Below the pieces are notes generated by a model. The model was given only the letters and a program-made list of their open reading frames with translations, did no database searches and was not told where the DNA came from. DNA of 64,000 nt from Aureobasidium sp. EXF-3400 (lineage: Eukaryota; Ascomycota; Dothideomycetes; Dothideales; Saccotheciaceae): NCBI GenBank assembly GCA_024195585.1, contig SWBL01000030.1, forward strand, positions 62,001-126,000, read 5' to 3'. The position numbers and the translations under genes were made by a program. Positions 22,453 through 34,370 of this stretch are shown piece by piece. Position 1 is the stretch's first letter; every line of letters starts with the position of its first letter.

Positions 22453-25400
22453 TCATGACCGGACTTTGAATGCAGCATACTCAGCGTCGCACCGAAAGGA
22501 ATAAAAGGAGCCCTCCACATTGTATTATGGCGTAACTAGGGAGTTTTATTTGGGGTCAGGCCAGTTGCATGCTTTGGTACTCGCCGGCGTTTCTCTCAGG
22601 AAATTCTTCATCTCTCTTCACACACTCACACCACGAAGGCCTTCTTGTCTTTTTGCCTTTTTCCATTTCTCGGCAGCGTTTAGTCAGTCGCTTCTTGTTT
22701 TCGTTTTCCTTGTTGTTATGATTGGGGAAATTACTCATTGTTGTTCTGGTTGTTTTCGGAGTACGTTCGTTCTACACTCCCGGATGATTCCTAGGATGGG
22801 AAGATCTTTGTTTTTGTGAGAGATACATTTGAGCGAAAGAGAGAAAGAAGAGAGTATGCAAAGCGGAGAGGTTGACTGTTTGTTGCCTTTGTTTCGTTTC
22901 TTTACTAGGTTGACGCAAAGCTCTTGATCCAATTGTTCATAATTCCAATCGTCACCAACAAATGCTTTCAGCAACCTGTTGTTCTCCACCCTTGCTTGTG
23001 CATATGGTTACTCTTTGCCTTGTCAATTCCAAATCATGAACGTCGACATGTTGCTGACTGGCACTGCATGTGTGGGAGACACTGCATGCACGTCGATACA
23101 TCTAGGAACGGGCTCTGAGGTTTGGTTGACATGTCTGCGAACCATGGGCACGAGAATACTGGACACTTCAAGAGCCATGGATGGCAAGCGGTCAAGGAAT
23201 AAATGCCAGCATGGCCTGCGAAGCACAGTCACCAGCATTGCAACAATGAGTGTTTGGTGCAACTGCTTACTACATGGAGTACACATGTCTGTGCATACAG
23301 GCACCCGATACAATACACGCAAGCCTCTACTGAAAAAGAAGGTTGTATGCTAGCACATGTAGGTACCAAAGTTGTTCTCTAGGTCGGTGTCTTCCTCCTC
23401 AGCTCAACGAGTTGTCGTCAACCGCGAGTTACCAGCACGCAAGTCTGGAACGTCGATACAAAGCATCTGAGTATACAAATGCAATGTTGGAGCGGTATCA
23501 CAGTTGGACTTGAGTCCGCATCGAATCGCACTGTTTGAAGCTACCTACTCGAGTACTCTTGTAGGGTAGTGCAACGGGCCTCGCTGCTGGAGCTACCTAA
23601 TGCATGGCATGGAGCACAGTCAACAACGTGCCTGCCCCTTAGCTATCCGCCTTTGTAACCCTTGTCTGTATTCTGCAGCCACTGTGCCTCCGATACTCGG
23701 AAGTTGAGGTTTTTGTGATCGGCGACACAGGCAACGAGCAGATAGAATAGGAACGGGAGCGTGGGAACAGCGGTGACCTAAACCGCAAGAACTCATTGAC
23801 CCCTGTCGATGAAAGGGCAGACGGTGATACAGACAGCGCTGGTTCCGTCTGTCTGCTCAAGCAACGAAGGACGGGTGTGCTACATGTTTTGCTGGGAAAG
23901 AAAAACATCGGTTGAGCAGCACTGTTTTGTGTGTATGCAAGCCACAATCCCTCTTTAGGTACTCGGGCCCTGCGGAAAGGATTTCCAAGGATAAGGACAA
24001 GAAATGCTTGTTTCTCTACCCAAGTTGTTGTCCTGCATGCTTTCCTTTGAGGCGCACGACTTGAAGACTTCGATCGAAGAGACGTCGGATCCAGCAACAA
24101 GGCCTTCTCCATGGGGGCGGTAAGTGTCCGGAGGTCAACGCTTTTCCACGTCATAGAAGGCTGCGTTTGTAATGATACTTTTCTACTTCAACAACCGTCA
24201 CCCGCAGCACATGAAAACCCAAAAGATATTTTGGCTGTGTGCGATTTGAACGAGAAAGAAAGGTCTTGGCTGGTCTTAGAAGGCCGAGGAGATACGGACT
24301 CAATTGCAATGTCATTCTGAACCATCAGTCTGACTGCTTCGTAACAGCTCATGTACGGGTCACGCCTCGATCTCGATATCTCGTGACAGGGACTTTGATC
24401 ATCATCATTCAATGTCATCTATTGGTGCCGTCATTCCATTCGAACGGAATGCCCCGGAGTCGTTGTCCGCCTGAGAACGAAACATCCATATCTCGAACGC
24501 GCGGCCGGTATGCAGGATAAATTGCCATAGCAGTTCTGCTTGAACTTGTTTCCTGGCATTGAAACCCATGCTCCCGTCACTACTGCGTGTATGAGCCGTC
24601 GGCCAATTCAAGACGGCATTCTCCTCTGATCCGCATGCTGAGATATGCGGGCTGCAGGACAAATTACCGTATTTGGATAGCCAAAAAGACGTTTGCGAAG
24701 ATGAGACATCCCTTTTCTGCTCCTAAAACTCAAATGCCGTCAACACCCACGATTTGCGCGGCGCTGATCCCTAAACTCCGCAAGTCCCCGGGTCGTAAGC
24801 TCCACATTATGAGGCTCATGGTTTGCGCATGATGCAGCACAGCAACATCCTTTCAGCGATGACCATTCTGCTATGATGGCCCTTGCCACGACTCTGCAAA
24901 TCGGTACGGGCGGGATTTCAATTAGCATTTTTTGATCGACGTACGACGATGACATTGTCGAAGAAACGTCATCGAGGCATTCTGGATGACCGAGCCTGGC
25001 TTGAATCCGAACACGAACCTCACTATCATTATCACGATCAAATACGACGAACCACGGACGCGAATATATTCAACCTTCTGCTGCTTTCTCGGGAGATCAC
25101 AGCAACGATGCAACTGGCTGCCACGACATGATGCATCAAACACAGCATCAACTAGCAACCTTTACTCGGTCTTTCACCATGATGGAGCTCATAGGCTCAT
25201 ATGTCTGCAAGATCAATCATATCGAGATGGTCGTTTTTACTATTGGCTCTTTTAGAGATCTGCCCGTTACACTACGCATCAGCAACGCGTGGGTTGACCT
25301 CCTCGCTCTGCGTCCAGGAGACGCTGCGATCACTTTTACACTTTTCTCATATGGAGGACAGCATTCCGAGTTGTTCCTACATTCATGACTATATATGAGT

Positions 25401-28400
25401 TTTTAATTAGTTTCTCTCACATACATTCAAAGAACGAACAAACCTTTTTTACATTGTATCCATCTCCCAATTTTCTTAATGTTTCTTGATCACAATCTCC
25501 TGCTCGATCTTCGGGCACCAGGTTTGGCTTCTCTCATCCACATCCATATTCATATATATCCACTACATCCATGAGGAACGTCCTTCATACAAGCTGATAT
25601 AGAGACTAGATTATGATTTCGGTAGCCCCCTTCTCTCGCGACCCATATCTGTTTCAGGCTTCGGCCATTAAGTACTTGTTCCATAGTGGGTGTCATTCTT
25701 CCTAGAATGGTCTCCATGAATCCCACTTACGAATTCTACGACCATCCATACTCGCACTAGCTTAAGTTTTGCAAAAGACGGTCTTAATCGACCCGGGCTC
25801 AAGAACATAATGGTCAAAATTTCGGTTCGCAGCTTGTGATCGCTCATATCCTCATCTGCCATTACTAAATCGGAAGCTGTCTAATCGTTCTCGTTTGCTC
25901 TGTCTTTGTTTTGGAGGAAGTTATCCACCAGGACTTCTAACCCAAGGGTGTTGCCTTGGTAGAGCTTGAACCTCGTACCTTCCTCCTGATTTTAGCTATA
26001 GAAATGCATGATACTTCCACGAACAATGTGGTTTCCATAGAGAAAAGCCCATCGCAGGCTATTTCAGTGGCTAGCCTTACATTCTAATCGCAATTTTGTA
26101 TCTTGATAGTTTATGATAACCCTTGTACTTCCGCATGGAGATGAGGTTAATTGCAAGATTGTGACTGTCTTTAGCATACAGGGAGGTACGAAGAGACCTC
26201 TACGTTACTTATCAAGAGTTTAGCCTTTAACAGAGTTTATAGGAGTCTAGAGAAGATCCGGCAAGAGTACGTATGTCATGGCATTTAGATATGGCATGAT
26301 TAGGGATTTGGCTTATAGGTTCAAACAAGAAGGTCTAGATGTGGGTGATAAGGTTTTGTACTATCACATCCTAGTAGTGACCTGTTCCTTTCTCCACTCT
26401 TCAAAACAATCTGGAGCAGTACTGGAATCGGCCTAAAGGCATGGGAATTAAAGAGACATCGAGTCTTATATAGGCTGCTCTGTGATTAAGGAAGCTAAGA
26501 AGCTACTTCCGGGATCTGGATCCCCCAAAATCTTGCCCTAACTAGGGCTACGATGAGGGTATCTAGCTAAGGTAGCTAGAGCTTCTGCTATATCGAAAGG
26601 GTATGGATTATCCGGACCAGCGTTAAGGTGTCGTTTAACTAATAGGAGCTATGAACTGGTGGTGGGCAGAGAATCCAGAGGCCGTTAATATCGGTATCGG
26701 AAACCTGGATTCTGTTATAGGAAGAGTATATCTGAGAGGTCGCAAGTAGAAGTAGGGTCTTGCCATCTAAGAAAGTCCTATGTCATTCTAGAATGTTTTT
26801 GGACAACGAAAAACGTATTATTGTTAGCCAGAGGAGCATTGGATTGCATGATTAAAGTATAAAGCTTTAGTGAACAGGGACAAGTATGTCGACGAAAGGA
26901 TGTAAAGAGGCAGTTATAGAATGATCGTCTTACAAAGGCTCGTCCAAAGAAGCAATAAAGTCGGTATAGTCAGCTTGGAAACAAAAATCGTTCTATCAAA
27001 GTTTACAACCTCTGTCACGGGTTATGTGAGCCCCTGACGACTCTATGTATTCTAAGAGCCCTGCTCGGTTCCTTTACTCTCGCAGTTAAGGTCTTCGTAA
27101 TGTGACATTGGGAAAGTGACTTTAATAGCTACTAATAATAAAGAAGAGATAACATTGACTTTGAAAGCTTTAATTATGGTCTATGGTAAGCGATCGTATG
27201 AGATGTCTAATATTACAGTGCGTTAGGCGACAATCGTAGAGAGAGGTAAGGTATCGAGGAGAACGAACGCAGGACGACATGCCACTAGAATTGGAAGAAG
27301 AAACATATGGCCCGAACTTTAGTGTGTGGTATCAATCATCAAAACAACGTAAGAAGAGAACAGGATACAGATGTTGTAGTGGGCTGGATAGGCATGAATA
27401 AAGTCGAAGGGATGGTGATGAAGGAAAGAAATCATTTTCGAGCCAGCGCAATGGTAAAGAGAGAAGAGAATGGTGCCAGACCCAACGCAGTGGTTGATGG
27501 GACTTGAAGTTTGCCAAGTTCCAGGGGTTCTTTGGTCGTATGTAACATGCAGGCGATAGAGTCAGGTGAGACGGTTGCACATCATCTCCTCCCGTCAAGG
27601 TCGTGTTGTCGCGTGCCATTCAATGCGGCATGCACAGATAGGACACAAAGTCCTGCATTGTATCTGTTGTATGCAGCTCGTGTATAGTATCCACCGCCCG
27701 CTCAGGCTTGATTCGCAGCTAGTTCGGATACTGAAAGCGTCTAGAGAGATTTGGAGACTTGGTGCTCCGAGCCAGCGAACTTCGGTTGCGTTGTTGAGGT
27801 GTCGATCTTTGAGAGGTAGAGTGCGTCGGGCATTTGTATCCCACAAGCACCACTCTTTCGGTAACGCCATGACTCCGAGAGCCGTAGGCAGCGCAGGGGT
27901 CGAGAGAGTGTCTATGGTAGAGACAGCGGCAGACTGCGTAGCGCTCCACGACTTGGATGCACATTCTTGCTTCAATGCTAGTAATGTTGAATGCTGAAAG
28001 ACTCGTAGCTTTTGGCGAGGTTCAGAGGTGTAGGCTTGTCTTCGTGATGATACCGCGTACAAGATGTGGTCGTAGAAGAAGGCTACGTGGGGTAGTATAT
28101 ATTGTGCGTGTTTTGCCTGCGAGGTCTACGGACGTAGTGCGTTGGATGGACGCGCAGGGTGTCCAGCATCTGACATGCGTACGTGGTATTCCGAGCGACC
28201 ATTCTGCGGCAACAAGGCAGCCAAAGCAAAGGTAGTTTAGTGATCCTGTACGAAGGCCTGACCAGTGGAAGAGTGTAGACGAAAACAGTGACGGGAACAG
28301 AAAGCAAATAGAAGTGAAGTAGATGGAAGGATAACAAATTTGTCTGTACACCGTCTTTGCTTGTCTGTTACTCATCGATGTCACCTATAACCCAAAGCAG

Positions 28401-29538
28401 AAAATGCTGATAGCAAACATTCGAGGAAGTAACGTTCCAGTCCGCGTTGGCTGCTACTTACTGGTACCCGTCATGGCCAGGCAGGGTCTTGCGGCAGGAG
28501 CGGGACCATCTACGTTTGACACACATGCTATTTTAGCGATGCCCAAAACACCCTCAAGCTCGTCTTCGCCAACAAATGTACTTTTTCTGACAGGTGTTAC
28601 CTAGAGACAGATTTATTGAGAAGCCGTGATAGTCGCATGGCATAGCCATGATCTTGGCGATCGATAGATATGCTGCAGGTCCTTGAGATACGTCAAAGCT
28701 TGCCATGAAGGTAAGATGCAAATCCGGCAGTGCCTTGCGCATATTCTTCCGAGCTGCATGCCAAACTACGGTGACGATGACATAGATGGCGCACCGCTTG
28801 ATTTGTACAGTCAGCGACAATATAGATTTGAGTCATCGTGAGCATTGATGAAATCTTTCAACTTGCAGTTCAAACGTGCTGCAAGCACACTGGAGAGGGT
28901 GGGGTACCGACATATTTCGTATACATGGGTTGCCTTGATGACAGGCCACTAAACTACAGATGCAGCTTTGATAACGAATCGCTCAATCAGCCATTGCGTT
29001 GGAGTCACCGCCCAAGTACCGGTTTGTCTCGATGGATACCTACGCGGATGCGTGTCAGAGGGTCGGCGTTACTTTGCACAGTGACACACCCTGACACATT
29101 GATGAATTACCTATAGGCAGGATCAAAAGGGTCATGCTCGCCGCATATGATTTGCCTACGACGGTCCACGAAGCTGCAGTATGCTGCACGATCGTGGTAC
29201 CGAGACACCGTCAGATCAAGTCTAACCGAAGAGGCTTAATTTGACTTCATGTTATCCCGCCTAAAGATGTCAACGCCCGGTATTGAATAAGTACGCACTA
29301 CGCACTTGCATATGCTCGAGCAACACGTGAGGAGCTTTAGAGACAAACACCGTACGACTCAGATCGCTTAGCCAAACGCTTTCCAAAGTCATAGATAGAA
29401 TCCAACAACAAGCGACAACCGATAGCCGCTGATGACGAGCACTCAGTACCTATCCAATCTCGTAGAAAGTCTTTCGAATTGTCTGCCTAGAGACAAAAAT
29501 GCAAAAACTAGCATCGACAATATATCTCCTGTTGCGCT
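22453..29538. other. 7-kb stretch without supportable genes
   Basis: Between the 3' ends of BNI4 and the Zn2Cys6 regulator I find only short ORFs with no motif, no consistent splice model and no RNA gene. Part of it (25863-27306) has no ORF of 60 codons in any frame and is entered separately. ORFs at 23639-24154(-), 27595-28062(-) and 28554-28820(-) were read and not accepted. Confidence 0.45.
25400..27306. mobile_element. Possible decayed repeat/transposon remnant
   Basis: The stretch is rich in TA, TAG and CTAG, with stop codons dense in all six frames. No ORF of at least 60 codons exists between 25863 and 27306, in contrast to the normal background of shadow ORFs elsewhere. This is what repeat-induced point mutation leaves of a transposon. 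I could not recognise a transposase, reverse transcriptase, terminal repeat or target duplication, so the assignment is inference only. Confidence 0.3.
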
Positions 29539-32351
29539 TCATGTCCCAGAATTGCGTACGTTCAAGAAATCGACCGTCGGATCGTACATGAAATTGGTGA
29601 TGTTGAACTCGCTGTTGCTACCCAGATCGGGAGCCTGGAACTCACCACTGTTGCCAGCTGCAGCAAGAGAGGTGTCGTTGGGGACGGGAAGACGAGGCAT
29701 ATTGAAAAAGTCGAAGACATCCAGATACTCGAGCTCTTGTGGAGCTGGGGTACGTGCTGGAGTAATGGCATGCTGTTTGCTGCCGCTGTATTGCTGGCGT
29801 GGTTGCCTGGAGATCAAGAAGTCCAGATCGTAGGCGCACCGTCTCATATCCGCCAGGATCTTCACGGTCGAAGGCGTGATTCTTTCGCCATTTGCACCAG
29901 TAGGTGCACGTTCGGATTCATTGTACTCATCGAGTACGCGCTGCAAGAGTGTGGCATATCTTTCTGCGACGTTCCAGTATCGGCCCATATCTCGCAACGT
30001 TTCGACAAGAGGATATATGGCTGGGTTGACTTGGTGGTCAATCGTCGAACCATGAACGAGTAGCAAACGAGCCGCAACCCAAATAGAAAAGGCAAAATGC
30101 GGGCCGAGGTTCGTAAGCATGTTATTGTTTCTGACGTAAGTGCAAAGTGAGCAAATATCCTCGACAGCGGTGTGGCATCTTTGGCTAGCACTAAATGATG
30201 GTGTGAAGATAGGGGATCTGGTGGTTGGATATGCAGCAGATGAGTGCAGACGGATTACGGCACTAGACGATATCAGCGACAAATCAGGATGATCTGTGGA
30301 AGAATCGACTTACGTGTGATATGTAATATGCAACATGATCCAGATGCAATTAACAATCTTGCTACTGCCGTTAGGGTTGAATAAGCGTGCCATGTTTCCA
30401 TACTCGCCAGGAAGTGAAAACTTCTAGCTGTTCAGAGCACTGTCGAGCTCACGGTATTCACGTTGCCATTGCTCAACGTCTGACAAATCCCCAATGTCGA
30501 CTGGCTTTTTCAGGAATCGATGTATCCTCGACAGAATGCCCACGATCTCAATGTAGTAACTGAGAGATCCCAGATTTTCTGGTTTATTTAACGTGTAATC
30601 GCTTCTCTCCGACGTGTGAAACCAACGAGTCTCGACAGGCTGATTTCTAGCAAACAAGTCATCTCTGCACGGCAGTTTGCGATCGATCTCTTTGTCATCG
30701 AGCGCAAACTCAAAAGCCGTGGCTATGGTAGCATAGCGGTCAAGGAGATAGACCATCCAGAAAAGACGCCGACGACTCTCATCCTCGATCCAATCATTTG
30801 ACTCTGGGAGGACCATAGCGCGAAGAGTGTAGATGGAAGGATACAGTGGAGACACTGATGTCGATGTGGTCTCAACTGCCAACCCGAGCTGCACGACAGA
30901 ACGCGCAATTAGAGCAAGCAAGTTCCAGCCAGGTGGACCATTTGAGCATCCGACGATATCCAAGGCCAGGATGACCAGGGCTTGAAGTGCTTTGACGGAG
31001 CTATTCTCAAGCCCGTAAAGTAATACCTTTTGTTTCGAATTGGAGTAGTATCTTTCTCGAGCTTGCTCAGTCAAGCGCACATCATTGGAGAATCTCAGCG
31101 TCGTCGCAACGATGGCATGAAGTAGGATTCTGTCAGCTTCCTCAAGACTAGAGGTACCAAACAAGGAGTCGAGAGTACTACGCCTGTGCAGAATCGGGGC
31201 CCATGTGTTGACATGCTTAAAGAATAGGTCGACGAGAGAATACAAGAGATCGTAAGGCGGCAGCTCAGCATCTTGACTGGTGGCCATCTGGCTAGACATC
31301 TGCAGCTGAGGACCTGTTAGGTTGCCAGTTTGCCCGGAACCAGGTATGTTCAGACTAGGAGATTCTAGTGGTGGATTGGTCGGAGCATAGGGTGCTTCCG
31401 GGTGAGGATCGAGCCTAGCATGAGGCGTGCTAAGCTGCTGTTGCGTCTCTTGTAAAGACTGGGGATACTGTTCGCCTTGCTGCCCAGGTTGAGTGCTGTT
31501 CATAGCTACGCCAAAGCCTGTGTTAGTAACAACAGAGACAGGAGAAGTCACAGAAGGATATGAAGCTGGCCTCTGCATGTAGAGAGCGGCCTCAGAACGA
31601 GCGCCATGGTCGACTGATTGTGCAGTGGAAATGGCTGATGGCGATTGATGATTGAGCTGTTGATTTGTCAAGCCTGGGATGACCGAAGTAAAGTGCTGCA
31701 GGAGCTGTTGCTGTGCTTGCAGCACGTTCTCCAACTTGTCTGGCGAACGTCAACATGTTGAAGACAGGACTGAGTCGGTGAGAATTACCAAGTCGAGCTT
31801 CGAGCTCTCTACCATAACCTTTGATAATTCAGATGAAGTTTGTACAATGTTCTTTGTGTTGAGTACTGACCAGCACGCAGGCCAGGTTTCTTGCGCTCCT
31901 TGTACTCGCATGTTTGGCTGTTTCGAACACACCTGATCGAATTCAGCACGTGTTGACTATGTTACAGAAGCGGAGGGACCAACCAGCCGCATGATGGCTT
32001 GCCACGATCGCAGCGGACTTTGCGAATTTTGCAGAGCTCACACGAAACACCTTCGAAATCGTCAGACATAAGGTACTCGAGTCAAGACAAATTCACATGA
32101 CAGTTGTAGACGAAGAGTAGCGGGGAGGAGGTATGAATGGTGCTAGGTTTACAAGATCAGGACGCACTTAATGGACGCGGTCTTTTCCTCTTGGGGCCCT
32201 CTTCATCGCCGTCGTCATCACTCCAGGCTTCCTCGTGGCCGTTATCCCGGTCTTCGGCAGCCTCGTCGATGGAAGGTCGGGCGTGTTGTTGGGCGAGTTT
32301 GGGTGAAGAGGGTGACTGAGCCTCGTTGTTCGGGGTGATTTGGGCCGCCAT
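29539..32351 (-). CDS. Zn2Cys6 fungal transcription factor with in-frame TAG
   Basis: Exons complement(32168..32351, 31984..32050, 31871..31932, 31789..31818, 30314..31739, 29539..30262); 830 sense codons plus one internal stop. Residues 65-92 form a canonical binuclear zinc cluster, C-X2-C-X6-C-X6-C-X2-C-X6-C. A short linker and a coiled coil (ELEARLDKLENVLQAQQQ) follow. The fungal_trans middle homology domain then starts near PPYDLLYSLVDLFFKHVNTW and continues through PPGWNLLALIARSVVQLGLAVE and DESRRRLFWMVYLLDRYATIA to VIRLHSSAAYP in the last exon. A TAG at 30424-30426 stands where the family has Trp (NSW..LPGEYG), and the frame is open and conserved on both sides. The truncated product would be 552 aa. 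It is divergent from LRA3, which suggests, without proving, that it controls that gene. Confidence 0.82.
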
Positions 32352-32677
32352 GGTCAAGAGGGCAGAAGGCTTCGGAGGGTTGACGACCGAGTTTTTGTTT
32401 GGCAGCCCCGCTTCTGCCAAGCAAGTGCCCTCTCCCGGAACATCATTGTCTGCCAAAGCCGATGCCGCGACATGTTTGCACCGGTCGCTGCATCTTTCGT
32501 GGGAGATGGTAGGTGATACTGCCTACTCAGACGTATGCCGAGGGAGAGATGCTCGTCCGTCGTCGGCATATAACCATGCTTCCCCCAGAACCAGAGCCTG
32601 AGTCCTACATCTCCCCTTCCGCACTCCTCCCTCCTTACTGTGCCTTGACCTCCTTGTTCTAGCTGTATACGTCCAAC
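32352..32677. promoter_or_regulatory. Divergent promoter: Zn2Cys6 regulator / LRA3
   Basis: 326 bp between the two start codons. It contains a CCG-N4-CGG inverted triplet next to a CATATAA TATA-like box (32567-32573) about 105 bp before the LRA3 ATG, and a pyrimidine-rich leader. The layout fits a regulator and target sharing one control region. Confidence 0.5.
32557..32566. promoter_or_regulatory. CCG-N4-CGG inverted triplet (candidate Zn2Cys6 site)
   Basis: The sequence CCGTCGTCGG is an inverted CGG pair of the type bound by Zn2Cys6 dimers, directly upstream of a TATA-like box for LRA3. It is seen in sequence; binding is inferred. Confidence 0.4.
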
Positions 32678-34009
32678 ATGGCCTCTGTAAACAGCTTCCC
32701 CACCATCAAGGCCGTCAAGACCTTCGTCGTCCATGGCGTTGGCTCTGGCGGTGACTATCACAATGTCAAGGGCGGCCATTGGTTGATCGACTCCAAGATT
32801 GCGACTCCCATGTCTGGATACGACAAGTACCGCAACTCGCGAACCTCGTTTGGCATCAATGTCCTTGGCTCCTTCTGCGTCGAGATCGAGTCTACAGATG
32901 GCAAGAAAGGTTTCGCTACTGGTTTTGGTGGTCCACCAGCATGCTGGCTCGTTGCTGAACACTTCAACAGATTCCTGATTGGCGCTGGTGAGATGTTGCT
33001 GCACTTTGAGAAACACAACGCCATCGCTGACATTGCAACAACAGATCCACGTGATACGAACCTCCTCTTCGATCAAATGTACCGAGCATCCATGTTCTAC
33101 GGACGAAAGGGTCTTCCACTAGCTGTTATCTCCGTTATCGATCTGGCTGTCTGGGATCTGCTGGGCAAGATCAGAAACGAACCCGTATACAAGATGATCG
33201 GTGGTGCAACAAGAGACAGACTCAACTTCTACTGCACCGGTCCCGCGCCGTCTGCTGCTAAGAGAATGGGCTTCTTCGGTGGCAAGGTCGCCCTCCCGTA
33301 CAGCGCCGCCGAGGGCTTCGAGGGCATGAGAAAGAACATTGAATACTTGACCGAGATGCGCGAGAGTGTCGGTCCCGACTTCCCGCTCATGGTCGATTGC
33401 TGGATGAGTCTGACGGTACCCTATACCATTGAAATCGCTGAGAAGTGCAAGCACCTCAATATCAACTGGTGGGAAGAGACTCTTTCTCCCGACGACTTTG
33501 ATGGCCACGCTCTTCTGAAGCGTGCTCACCCTACCATCAAGTTCACCACCGGTGAGCACGAATATACCAGATACGGTTTCCGCAAGCTCATCGAGGGTCG
33601 CAACCTCGACATCCTCCAGCCTGACGTTATGTGGCTGGGTGGTTTGACCGAACTGCTCAAGGTGTCGGCTCAGGCCGCTGCATATGATATTCCTGTGGTC
33701 CCCCACGCAAGTGGTCCCTACAGCTACCACTTCGTTGTCTCACAGACAAACTCGCCATTCCAAGAGTACCTTGCCAATTCTCCTGATGGTCAATCGGTTC
33801 TGCCCGTGTTCGGTAACCTTTTCCTCAACGAACCTATACCAGAGAAGGGTTACCTTGATGTGTCCGTTCTGGACAAGCCTGGATTCGGTCTCGAGGTCAA
33901 TCCTTCTGCTCCTTTGATTGATGCCGCTGGCATCCTCAATCCTGCCCCTTCAAAGTCATTGGCCGACCCTACGGTCCCTGAAGGTGTCCAGAATGAGAAG
34001 ACGGCGTAA
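32678..34009 (+). CDS. LRA3: L-rhamnonate dehydratase
   Basis: A 443-aa single-exon protein. It dehydrates L-rhamnonate to 2-keto-3-deoxy-L-rhamnonate in the fungal non-phosphorylated L-rhamnose pathway (LRA1-4). Enolase-superfamily (mandelate racemase type, RhmD group) features are all visible: HYHNVKGGHWLIDSKIATPMS-like N-terminus (as YHNVKGGHWLIDSKI), GFATGFGGPPACWLV, the metal ligands Asp in LMVDCWMSL, Glu in INWWEETLSPDD and Glu in TTGEHEYTRYG, and the catalytic His in VVPHASGPYSYH. The other rhamnose-pathway genes are not in this window. It is divergent from the Zn2Cys6 regulator, sharing 326 bp, and would be expected to be induced by rhamnose. Confidence 0.95.
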   Translation: MASVNSFPTIKAVKTFVVHGVGSGGDYHNVKGGHWLIDSKIATPMSGYDKYRNSRTSFGINVLGSFCVEIESTDGKKGFATGFGGPPACWLVAEHFNRFLIGAGEMLLHFEKHNAIADIATTDPRDTNLLFDQMYRASMFYGRKGLPLAVISVIDLAVWDLLGKIRNEPVYKMIGGATRDRLNFYCTGPAPSAAKRMGFFGGKVALPYSAAEGFEGMRKNIEYLTEMRESVGPDFPLMVDCWMSLTVPYTIEIAEKCKHLNINWWEETLSPDDFDGHALLKRAHPTIKFTTGEHEYTRYGFRKLIEGRNLDILQPDVMWLGGLTELLKVSAQAAAYDIPVVPHASGPYSYHFVVSQTNSPFQEYLANSPDGQSVLPVFGNLFLNEPIPEKGYLDVSVLDKPGFGLEVNPSAPLIDAAGILNPAPSKSLADPTVPEGVQNEKTA

Positions 34010-34370
34010 GTCTTGACGTCCTATGCACAGCAGAGAAGTGTATGAACATTCTGCTGGCGGGAGTCACATTAATTTAGTGTTCTGCATAGCATAGACCGTT
34101 TCTGTATACATTGAAATTACAACCATTATCAGGTTCTTGTGAAATATAATGGAAATCGTCTCCCATGGCAGCAAACATGGCAGCAAACATGGCAGCGAAC
34201 GGTCTTTGCCTGTTTCGTCAGCCAAGACACGTTCCGAAGCCCCGAAGCCCTCCTTCTCACCCTTGTGCGATTCACGAACAAACTTGAGAATGTGATTATC
34301 ATGTCTACAACTTTCGCACCAAATTTTCTATACGCCGCCTGACTCCAGATTTTAGGACTGACACTTTGTC
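34010..34370. other. Spacer LRA3 / GNT1-like, with short tandem repeat
   Basis: 361 bp, head to tail. It contains the 12-bp triplicate at 34164-34199; otherwise nothing recognised. Confidence 0.4.
34164..34199 (+). repeat. 3 x 12-bp tandem repeat
   Basis: Three consecutive units of CATGGCAGCAAA, the last with one change (CATGGCAGCGAA). It lies in the LRA3 3' flank. Confidence 0.85.

Noticed and set aside
23639..24154. 171-codon minus-strand ORF
   Set aside because: Composition rich in Ser/Arg/Thr without structure or motif, and no support from neighbours or splice sites.
27595..28062. 155-codon minus-strand ORF opposite a 143-codon ORF
   Set aside because: Mirror ORFs on both strands, no recognisable domain.
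28554..28820. 88-codon minus-strand ORF with partly protein-like composition
   Set aside because: No consistent exon model could be extended on either side, and the other frames nearby are full of stops.
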